Of a stretch of DNA of 12,091 nucleotides, positions 7,131 through 12,091 are shown piece by piece (position 1 is the stretch's first letter; the number at the start of each line of letters is the position of its first letter). The stretch is from Pseudomonadota bacterium (GTDB lineage Bacteria > Pseudomonadota > Gammaproteobacteria > Burkholderiales > Burkholderiaceae_C): assembly GCA_030918015.1 (NCBI GenBank), contig JAUPTP010000023.1, positions 1-12,091 on the forward strand, read 5' to 3'. The notes below the pieces were generated by a model that made no database searches, was not told the origin of the DNA, and was given only the letters and a program-made list of their open reading frames with translations. The position numbers were made by a program, and so were the translations under genes.

Positions 7131-8783
7131 ATGCGCACCAATCTGCCGATCACCCAGCGGGAATATCCGTTCCCGGCCGGGCAGGCGCTGGTCTCGACGA
7201 CCGATCTCCAGGGGCGGATCCTGTACTGCAATCCCGCCTTCATCGAGGTCAGCGGCTATACCCGAGAGGAACTGCTCGGTCAGCCCCACAACATGATCCG
7301 CCACCCGGACATGCCGGAGGAGGCCTTCCGGGACATGTGGCAGACGATCGAGCTGGGCGATCCCTGGTCCGGGCTGGTCAAGAATCGGCGCAAGAATGGT
7401 GACCATTACTGGGTGATGGCCAACGTCACGCCACTGCTCGAGGGCGATCGCCCGGTGGGCTACATGTCCGTGCGCACCGCCCCGGATCGCTCGGCCGTGG
7501 CGGACGCGGAGGCGCTGTATGCGCGCATGCGGGAGGCGGCCACCCGAGGCGGTGGTGGCCCCCGGCTGAAAGCGGGTCGACTGGCGCCTCAGGGGGCGCT
7601 GGCCCGGCTGGGCGAGCGGCTCCATGGCGAGGGGCACTGGCGGGTGCAGGCCCTGTGCCTGCTGTGTGCGGTCAGCGGCTGGGGCGGCGCGCAGCTCATG
7701 GCAAGCGGGCCCGGCCAGGCATCGGGCCCGGCGTCGGCCGCGTTGCTGACGGCGGGCACGGCACTGGGCGTGGCCGCGCTGATCCGTCGCCAGAACAGCG
7801 AGCCGCTGCAGCGGCTGCTGCGTTTCGCCAACCGCCTGGCCGCGGGCGACCTGACCGGCCGGCTTCCCGCGCAGCAGGCCGGATTGAGCGGGCGTCTCGA
7901 GCGCTCGCTCAACCAGCTGGCGGTCAATCTGCTGGCCATCGTGGGCGACACGCGCGCGGGCGTCGAGCAGCTGCGGCACACGTCGCATGGCCTGGCCGAT
8001 GGCAACCGTAATCTGGCCGAGCGCACCGAATCCCAGGCCTCCAGTTTGGAGCAGACCTCGGCCTCCATGGCGGAGATCACCGAGACGGTGCGCCACAGCG
8101 CCGACACCGCCCGCGACGTGGCCGACGTGGCGCGCCAGGCGGCGCAGGTCACCGCCCGCAGCACCGAGGCGGTCAAGGAGGTGACCGTCACGGTCGAGGC
8201 GATCGCGGATGCATCGCGGCGCATCCGCGAGATCACGCAGGTGATCGACGGCATCGCCCTGCAGACCAACCTGCTGGCCCTCAATGCGGCGGTCGAGGCC
8301 GCTCGGGCCGGCGAGCAGGGGCGGGGTTTCGGCGTGGTGGCTGGCGAGGTGCGCCAGCTGGCGCAGCGCACGTCGGTGGCCGCGCGCGAGATCAAGGACC
8401 TGATCGAGGACGCCGGCCTGAAGGTCGAGGCCGGCTCGGAGCAGACGCGCCGTGCCTGCGGCACGATGGAGGAGGCGCAGGTCGCCGTGCACCGCATGAG
8501 CGAGCTGGTCGCCGGCATCAGCGCCGGCGCGTCGGAGCAGCTCAACGGCATCTCCCAGGTCAACGAGGCGGTCTCCCACATGGACCAGCTGACCCAGAAG
8601 AACGCCGCGCTGGTCGACGAGCTGTCCTCGGCAGCCGAAAGCGTGACGGCGCAGGCCGCGGTGGTCACCGAGGCCGTGGCCGTGTTCCGCCTCGGGGCCT
8701 CCGATTCCTCGGCCGCTCAGGCCGACGCAGTGGCCTTGCGTCGAGAGATGAAGGCGCGCCAGGCTGCTCTGGCGTCGGCCTGA
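7131..8783 (+). CDS. aer: Aer-type redox/aerotaxis chemoreceptor (PAS-TM-HAMP-MCP signalling domain)
   Basis: A 550-residue receptor closely following E. coli Aer. The N-terminal cytoplasmic PAS domain (about 15-118) carries [13 protein letters not shown] (50-62), W70 and [11 protein letters not shown] (84-94). Arg57, His58, Asp60, Trp70 and Asn85 match E. coli Aer residues that I recall as tied to FAD binding or signalling. Two hydrophobic segments (about 172-190 and 199-218) form a membrane hairpin with almost no periplasmic part, followed by HAMP (about 219-272) and the MCP signalling domain. The hairpin tip is at 372-407 ([20 protein letters not shown] onward). The C-terminus (ARQAALASA) lacks the NWETF pentapeptide that tethers CheR/CheB. 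The ATG at 7131 has AAGGA at 7119-7123; a TTG 39 bases upstream is unlikely. The inferred role is energy taxis via CheW and CheA. Confidence 0.93.
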   Translation: MRTNLPITQREYPFPAGQALVSTTDLQGRILYCNPAFIEVSGYTREELLGQPHNMIRHPDMPEEAFRDMWQTIELGDPWSGLVKNRRKNGDHYWVMANVTPLLEGDRPVGYMSVRTAPDRSAVADAEALYARMREAATRGGGGPRLKAGRLAPQGALARLGERLHGEGHWRVQALCLLCAVSGWGGAQLMASGPGQASGPASAALLTAGTALGVAALIRRQNSEPLQRLLRFANRLAAGDLTGRLPAQQAGLSGRLERSLNQLAVNLLAIVGDTRAGVEQLRHTSHGLADGNRNLAERTESQASSLEQTSASMAEITETVRHSADTARDVADVARQAAQVTARSTEAVKEVTVTVEAIADASRRIREITQVIDGIALQTNLLALNAAVEAARAGEQGRGFGVVAGEVRQLAQRTSVAAREIKDLIEDAGLKVEAGSEQTRRACGTMEEAQVAVHRMSELVAGISAGASEQLNGISQVNEAVSHMDQLTQKNAALVDELSSAAESVTAQAAVVTEAVAVFRLGASDSSAAQADAVALRREMKARQAALASA

Positions 8784-8791
8784 ATCGGGCC

Positions 8792-8815
8792 CGATCCCGC
8801 CGCGCGGCGGGATCG
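8792..8815 (+). terminator. 24-base perfect palindrome after the aer gene
   Basis: CGATCCCGCC (8792-8801) and GGCGGGATCG (8806-8815) flank GCGC, so the whole 24 bases are self-complementary. It begins 9 bases after the aer stop. The 10-base GC-rich stem suits a transcript-end hairpin, but no T run follows on either strand. A protein-binding site is the alternative. Confidence 0.45.
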
Positions 8816-8921
8816 CCACGGTACGGCTGCCTCCAGATGAACTTGTCCGGGTTGTGGGCTATATTGACGCGACACCCGCCGCCTCGTGCGTCCCGAATCC
8901 GACAACTCCTAGGACATTTCG

Positions 8922-9389
8922 ATGAAAGTCAGCGACATCCTGCGCGTGAAGGGGAACACGCTCTTCACCGTCACCCCGAGTCAGCCCCTGGCCGAAGCCG
9001 TGGCCATCATGGCCGACAACGACATCGGCTCGCTGGTCGTGATGGAGCATGGGGATCTGGTGGGCATGCTCACCTTCCGCGAGGTCATCCAGGCCGTCGT
9101 GCGCAACCAGGGTGTCATCGGCTCGATGACTGTGCGTGGTGTCATGGATGATCACCCGCTGACCTGCACGCCGGGCACCGAGATGGATGAGGTTCGCCGC
9201 ATGATGCTCGAGCGTCACGCGCGCTACATGCCGGTGATGAGCGCACGCACGCTGATGGGCGTGATCTCGTTCTACGACGTGGCCAAGGCGGTGGTCGACA
9301 GCCAGGACTTCGAGAACCGCATGCTCAAGGCCTACATCCGGGACTGGCCTGCCGAGGCCGACAACGCCGAGACCACGTCGCGCGCCTGA
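8922..9389 (+). CDS. Two-CBS-domain protein
   Basis: A 155-residue soluble protein made almost entirely of a CBS pair. CBS1 is about residues 7-60 (VTPSQPLAEAVAIMADNDIG, then LVGMLTFREV). CBS2 is about 74-125 (VMDDHPLTCTPGTEMDE, then LMGVISFYDVAKAV). The GMLTFREV and GVISFYDV segments are the usual end strands and helices whose Ser/Thr-x-x-Asp/Glu ligates adenosine nucleotides. CBS1 has TFRE and CBS2 SFYD, so both may bind. Stand-alone CBS pairs act as energy or ligand sensors, with partners unknown here. The ATG at 8922 has AGGA at 8911-8914. It follows aer by 138 bases containing the palindrome at 8792-8815 and a lone TATATT (8860-8865). Its last 58 bases overlap the end of the opposite-strand HAMP gene. 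Confidence 0.92.
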   Translation: MKVSDILRVKGNTLFTVTPSQPLAEAVAIMADNDIGSLVVMEHGDLVGMLTFREVIQAVVRNQGVIGSMTVRGVMDDHPLTCTPGTEMDEVRRMMLERHARYMPVMSARTLMGVISFYDVAKAVVDSQDFENRMLKAYIRDWPAEADNAETTSRA

Positions 9390-9856
9390 GTCGCACGGGT
9401 CTGAAAAGCCAGGCTGTCGTGACGCGGTAGCGTTTGCGGCAGCCTTGCCTTTTGTGCGCTGGGCACCTCTGGCGCTGCCTCCAGATCCATGTCCTCCGCT
9501 GGCAGCATGACGGCCAGATAGTCCCCCAGCGCACGGATGCGCATCAGCACCTCGCCCGTCTGATCAAGGCATCGGACCGGCACCGGATGATCGTAGTCCC
9601 CCCGCTGCAAGGCCTCCAGGGCCAGTGTCGCCTGCTGGAGAGGCTGCATCAGGGCTTGCGTGTGTCGATGCACCAGCACCATGGCGCAGCCCAGCCCCAG
9701 CAGCAGCAAGACGCCCACCAGAAGACCGCTGTCGGGCCTGAACCGGCTCTGCGCCATCAGCACGGCCCCTGTCGCTGGCCCGAGCGGCAGCAAGGCACAC
9801 AGCATCAGCCGAGTCCGGATCTTCGGCGGAGAGCGACGGTGGGAGCGGTGTTTCAT
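9332..9856 (-). CDS. Small orphan membrane protein: two TM helices plus HAMP-like domain
   Basis: A 174-residue protein that I cannot assign to a named family. A basic N-terminus (MKHRSHRRSPPKIRTR) leads into hydrophobic segment 1 (about 16-36), a very short loop and segment 2 (about 43-63). A HAMP-like stretch follows at about 64-115 (LMQPLQQATLAL, GDYDHPVPV, then DQTGEVLMRI). The last 55-60 residues have no recognisable domain, and there is no receptor signalling or kinase domain. ATG at 9856 is preferred over ATG 9892, which abuts a terminator T run and has no ribosome site. Codon use is mostly GC-ending but has more A/T-ending codons than neighbours. The final 58 bases lie antisense to the CBS gene. 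It could be a decayed chemoreceptor or a genuine small partner of receptors; the HAMP call rests on pattern only. Confidence 0.65.
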   Translation of the reverse strand: MKHRSHRRSPPKIRTRLMLCALLPLGPATGAVLMAQSRFRPDSGLLVGVLLLLGLGCAMVLVHRHTQALMQPLQQATLALEALQRGDYDHPVPVRCLDQTGEVLMRIRALGDYLAVMLPAEDMDLEAAPEVPSAQKARLPQTLPRHDSLAFQTRATQARDVVSALSASAGQSRM

Positions 9857-9862
9857 GGTTGT

Positions 9863-9879
9863 ATCCGTGTGTAACGGAT
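9863..9879 (-). other. Inverted repeat just upstream of the HAMP-protein start
   Basis: ATCCGT (9863-9868) and ACGGAT (9874-9879) flank GTGTA, seven bases from the ATG at 9856. On the minus strand it could form a leader hairpin covering the ribosome binding region, or be an operator. The surrounding bases are unusually AT-rich for this window. Confidence 0.3.
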
Positions 9880-9892
9880 GCCACCATGCCAT

Positions 9893-9923
9893 AAAAAAAG
9901 CACGGTGCCCTTAACACCGTGCT
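9893..9923 (-). terminator. Intrinsic terminator of cheW
   Basis: Read on the minus strand, AGCACGGTG (9915-9923) and CACCGTGCT (9899-9907) form a perfect 9-base stem with a 7-base loop. The run of A on the plus strand at 9893-9899 supplies seven U in the transcript. It lies 41 bases past the cheW stop. This is the clearest terminator in the window, and it would also insulate the downstream HAMP-protein gene. Confidence 0.9.
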
Positions 9924-9964
9924 GTGAACGAGTCTGAGCGGACTCGAGGCTGGAACCGAAAACG

Positions 9965-10528
9965 TTACATGTCGAGCATCGAGCCGGTCAGCCCCATGTC
10001 GGAGCTGCCCATCAGGGCCTCGATGTCGAGCAGGATCAGCATGCGCTCCTGCAGGCTCGCGATGCCGGTGATGTAGTGGGTGTCGACGCTGGCATCCATG
10101 TCAGGAGTCGGGCGCACCGCCTCGCCGGGCAGCTCCAGCACGTCCGACACGGAGTCCACCACGGCACCGACGACACGACCATTGATGTTCAGCACGATCA
10201 CGACCGTGAAGCTGTTGTACTCCGCCGAATCACAGCCGAACTTCAGGCGCAGGTCGACGATCGGCACGATCACGCCACGCAGGTTGACCACGCCCTTGAA
10301 GCAGGGCGCTGCGTTGGCGATCCGGGTCGGCGCCTCGTAGGAGCGGATTTCCTGGACCTTGAGGATGTCGATGCCGTACTCCTCGTTGCCCAGGCGGAAG
10401 GTCAGGTACTCGCCGCGCAGGTGCGCCATGCTGCCGCCGTCGGAGGCGGCCTGGCCGCGCTGCTGGGACTTGCTCGTGGCGCCGGAAGGAGAGCGGGTCG
10501 CGGTGGGGGTGTCGAAAGCCGTGCTCAT
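9965..10528 (-). CDS. cheW: Chemotaxis coupling protein CheW
   Basis: A 187-residue CheW, the cytoplasmic adaptor that links chemoreceptors to the kinase CheA. The CheW/SH3-like domain covers about residues 38-178 and is strikingly close to E. coli Che[18 protein letters not shown] (46-62), [21 protein letters not shown] (77-97, with the receptor-binding NLRG at 82-85) and [15 protein letters not shown]. The N-terminal 36 residues are Ser/Thr/Gln-rich, about 20 longer than in E. coli, and probably disordered. The ATG ending at 10528 has AGGGA (plus-strand TCCCT 10534-10538) as ribosome site. A second Met at residue 34 is possible but less supported. It ends at a strong terminator and is divergent from aroC. 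No other che gene adjoins it on this strand. Confidence 0.97.
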   Translation of the reverse strand: MSTAFDTPTATRSPSGATSKSQQRGQAASDGGSMAHLRGEYLTFRLGNEEYGIDILKVQEIRSYEAPTRIANAAPCFKGVVNLRGVIVPIVDLRLKFGCDSAEYNSFTVVIVLNINGRVVGAVVDSVSDVLELPGEAVRPTPDMDASVDTHYITGIASLQERMLILLDIEALMGSSDMGLTGSMLDM

Positions 10529-10554
10529 GGGGGTCCCTGGTGACGATGGATGCA

Positions 10555-10562
10555 TTGTCGGC
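10555..10562 (-). promoter_or_regulatory. Possible FliA-like -10 element for cheW
   Basis: On the minus strand these bases read GCCGACAA, seven of eight matches to the sigma-28 -10 consensus GCCGATAA. Transcription would begin about 20 bases before the cheW start, leaving room for the AGGGA ribosome site. The corresponding -35 position (TTCC, about 15 bases upstream) does not match TAAA. The element is therefore only half supported. Confidence 0.35.
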
Positions 10563-10645
10563 ATCCCGGCAGCGCTCGGAACTGCAGAGCAGCGGGGCAT
10601 TCTCCGGACAATTCGAACCGTGGTCCCGCAGGGGATCGACACGCC

Positions 10646-10651
10646 TACAAT
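10646..10651 (+). promoter_or_regulatory. Possible -10 box for aroC
   Basis: TACAAT (10646-10651) matches the housekeeping -10 hexamer TATAAT at five of six positions and would give a leader of about 30 bases before the aroC ATG. No good -35 hexamer is seen 16-18 bases upstream. Confidence 0.35.
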
Positions 10652-10688
10652 CGCCGCCATTTCCTCGAACTCTGAGCGCGTCCCCACC

Positions 10689-11792
10689 ATGTCCGGCAGC
10701 ACTTTCGGCCTCCTGTTCCGCGTCACCAACTTCGGCGAGAGCCACGGCCCGGCGATCGGCTGCGTCATCGATGGCTGCCCGCCGGGGCTGGAGCTCTCCG
10801 AGGCCGACATCCAGCCCGATCTGGACCGCCGTCGCCCCGGCACCAGCCGCCATGTCACGCAGCGCAACGAGCCCGACGCGGTCGAGATCCTCTCCGGCGT
10901 CTATGAGGGCAAGACGACCGGCACGCCGATCTGCCTGCTGATCCGCAACACCGACCAGCGCAGCAAGGACTACGGCAACATTCTCGACACCTTCCGGCCC
11001 GGTCACGCCGACTACACCTACTGGCGTCGCTACGGCCTGCGCGACCCGCGCGGCGGCGGGCGCTCGTCGGCGCGGCTGACCGCGCCGATGGTGGCCGCCG
11101 GTGCGGTGGCCAAGAAGTGGCTGCAGCAGCGCCACGGCACCACCTTCGCCGGCTGGATGACGCAGCTGGGCGACGTGGCGATCCCGTTCGAGGACGCGGC
11201 GCAGATCCCGGTCAATCCCTTCTTCGCGCCGGCAGGCGAGGCCAAGGTGGCCGAGCTCGAGGCCTACATGGACGCGCTGCGCCGGTCGGGCGACTCGGTC
11301 GGCGCCCGGCTGAAGGTGGTGGCGCGCGGCGTGCCCGCCGGCCTGGGCGAGCCGCTGTTCGACAAGCTCGACGCCGACATCGCGCACGCGATGATGGGCA
11401 TCAACGCGGTCAAGGGCGTGGAGATCGGCGACGGCTTCGGCGTGGTCACGCAGCGAGGGAGCGAGCACGGCGACGAGATGCTGCCAGCCGGCTTCGCCAG
11501 CAACCATGCCGGCGGCGTGCTGGGCGGCATCTCGACCGGGCAGGACCTGGAAGTCTCGATCGCGATCAAGCCGACCAGCTCGATCCGCATCCCGAAGGCC
11601 TCGGTCAACCGCGCCGGCGAGCCGACCTCGGTCGAGACCTTCGGCCGCCACGACCCGTGCGTGGGCATCCGCGCCACGCCGATCGCCGAGGCGATGCTGG
11701 CGCTGGTGGTGATGGACCATGTGCTGCGCTGGCGCGCGCAGTGCGCGGATGTGGCGCTGCCGGTGCCGCCTCTGGCCGGACAGGCCCGCTGA
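10689..11792 (+). CDS. aroC: Chorismate synthase
   Basis: A complete 367-residue chorismate synthase (EC 4.2.3.5). It turns 5-enolpyruvylshikimate 3-phosphate into chorismate with reduced FMN, the last step of the shikimate pathway, in the cytoplasm. Family signatures are present: [20 protein letters not shown] (15-34) with His19, RPGHADYTY (103-111) with His106, [19 protein letters not shown] (121-139), and [18 protein letters not shown] near the C-terminus. These two histidines correspond to catalytic ones in characterised enzymes. Length fits the family (about 360). The ATG at 10689 gives [20 protein letters not shown], the normal N-terminus; the longer upstream frame is the antisense of cheW. 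There is only a weak GAGCG before the start. It is divergent from cheW and convergent with cheD, seven bases apart. Confidence 0.98.
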   Translation: MSGSTFGLLFRVTNFGESHGPAIGCVIDGCPPGLELSEADIQPDLDRRRPGTSRHVTQRNEPDAVEILSGVYEGKTTGTPICLLIRNTDQRSKDYGNILDTFRPGHADYTYWRRYGLRDPRGGGRSSARLTAPMVAAGAVAKKWLQQRHGTTFAGWMTQLGDVAIPFEDAAQIPVNPFFAPAGEAKVAELEAYMDALRRSGDSVGARLKVVARGVPAGLGEPLFDKLDADIAHAMMGINAVKGVEIGDGFGVVTQRGSEHGDEMLPAGFASNHAGGVLGGISTGQDLEVSIAIKPTSSIRIPKASVNRAGEPTSVETFGRHDPCVGIRATPIAEAMLALVVMDHVLRWRAQCADVALPVPPLAGQAR

Positions 11793-11805
11793 GCGTTGCT
11801 CAGCG
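11787..11805. terminator. Hairpin holding both stop codons at the aroC/cheD junction
   Basis: CGCTGAGC (11787-11794) pairs perfectly with GCTCAGCG (11798-11805) across a GTT loop. The aroC TGA (11790-11792) is in one arm and the cheD stop (TCA, 11800-11802) is in the mirror position of the other. It could form in either transcript. No T run follows, so termination strength is uncertain. Confidence 0.5.
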
Positions 11806-12091
11806 CCGCACGGCGTGAGGCGCTGGCCGGGCCTTGAGCTGGTTCATCGACGAGGTGCCGCGCCTCACGTCGATCTGCCCTGCGTGCATGTCCAGGGTCA
11901 CGGTGCGAGGCACGAAGTCGCCCACATCGACCGCCTGCAGGTCGAAGCCGTGCTGGTCGATCAGCGCGCAGCCGACCGCGATGTTGCGCTCGCCGATGTT
12001 GAAGCTGGGCCCGTCACGCTCGGGCATGGTGTCGGCGCCGCCGTAGAGATGGGCCTGGTACTCGCCAGAACGTGTGTTGCTTCTCTGCAGG
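11800..12091 (-). CDS. cheD: Chemoreceptor glutamine deamidase CheD, C-terminal part (5' end outside window)
   Basis: About 97 residues are in the window, and the frame stays open to the right edge, so the N-terminal part lies beyond it. Recognisable CheD blocks are HLYGGADTMPE, FNIGERNIAVGCALI and LQAVDVGDFVPRTVTLDMHAG, followed by QIDVRRG and a family-atypical tail of about 20 residues. CheD deamidates specific glutamines of chemoreceptors to glutamate, tuning receptor output and adaptation. The catalytic Cys and His lie toward the N-terminus and cannot be checked here. The Met at 12027 is internal, not the start, because family sequence continues upstream of it. It is convergent with aroC. 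Confidence 0.87.
   Translation of the reverse strand, partial: LQRSNTRSGEYQAHLYGGADTMPERDGPSFNIGERNIAVGCALIDQHGFDLQAVDVGDFVPRTVTLDMHAGQIDVRRGTSSMNQLKARPAPHAVRR

Noticed and set aside
7026..8819. A 597-codon open frame on the minus strand opposite aer
   Set aside because: No recognisable motif, and aer is unmistakable; shadow of high-GC coding sequence.
8843..8865. TTGTCC and TATATT as a -35/-10 pair for the CBS gene
   Set aside because: The spacing is 11 bases, far from 16-18; the TATATT alone is too little to call.
9346..9359. GGCCT/AGGCC hairpin in the CBS/HAMP overlap as a third stop-codon hairpin
   Set aside because: Only a 5-base stem and it contains neither stop codon, so it does not match the pattern at the other two junctions.
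10230..11720. A long minus-strand open frame opposite aroC that runs into cheW in another frame
   Set aside because: Its sequence is an out-of-frame reading of cheW and an antisense reading of aroC; no ribosome site or domain.
1..12091. Search for mobile elements, CRISPR arrays, toxin-antitoxin or defence genes
   Set aside because: No transposase, integrase, direct-repeat array or defence motif was recognised; all sizeable genes belong to metabolic, respiratory or chemotaxis families.

Overview
The window looks like chromosomal core sequence from a high-GC, motile betaproteobacterium, most likely of the order Burkholderiales (Leptothrix/Sphaerotilus/Rubrivivax-like). The evidence is the end of a complex I operon followed by DUF2818, a NUDIX hydrolase and DUF1178, an order known in Burkholderiales, together with an E. 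coli-type Aer receptor and an E. coli-like CheW. The genus is an inference. I see no insertion sequence, phage gene, CRISPR array, rRNA or tRNA, and no gene-free stretch longer than about 160 bases.

Layout. (1) 1-3807, plus strand: the 3' part of nuoM, complete nuoN, then a small three-helix membrane protein (DUF2818) whose GTG start overlaps the nuoN stop, an ADP-ribose pyrophosphatase-like NUDIX enzyme and a DUF1178 zinc-ribbon protein. These are packed closely enough to be one operon tail. (2) 3801-5671, minus strand: a DUF2069 membrane protein overlapping by four bases an FAD-linked oxidase of the D-2-hydroxyglutarate/D-lactate dehydrogenase type. Its end overlaps the end of the DUF1178 gene inside a hairpin. 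(3) 5716-6987, plus: a YihY/BrkB membrane protein. (4) 7131-10528: a sensory group made of an Aer-type redox chemoreceptor (+), a two-CBS-domain protein (+), a small two-helix plus HAMP membrane protein (-), and cheW (-) with a strong intrinsic terminator. (5) 10689-11792, plus: aroC. (6) 11800-12091, minus: the C-terminal part of cheD, cut by the window edge.

How the genes work together: NuoM and NuoN are proton-pumping subunits of NADH:quinone oxidoreductase. Aer reads cellular redox or electron-transport state through an FAD-binding PAS domain, CheW couples receptors to CheA, and CheD deamidates receptor glutamines. The window therefore joins respiratory genes to part of an energy-taxis and chemotaxis set, with the shikimate gene aroC between cheW and cheD. 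No clearly new multi-gene system is visible. The items most worth a second look are the orphan TM-TM-HAMP protein whose gene overlaps the CBS gene antisense, the hairpins that hold both stop codons at two of the three convergent gene junctions, and the possible flagellar-type promoters near aer and cheW.
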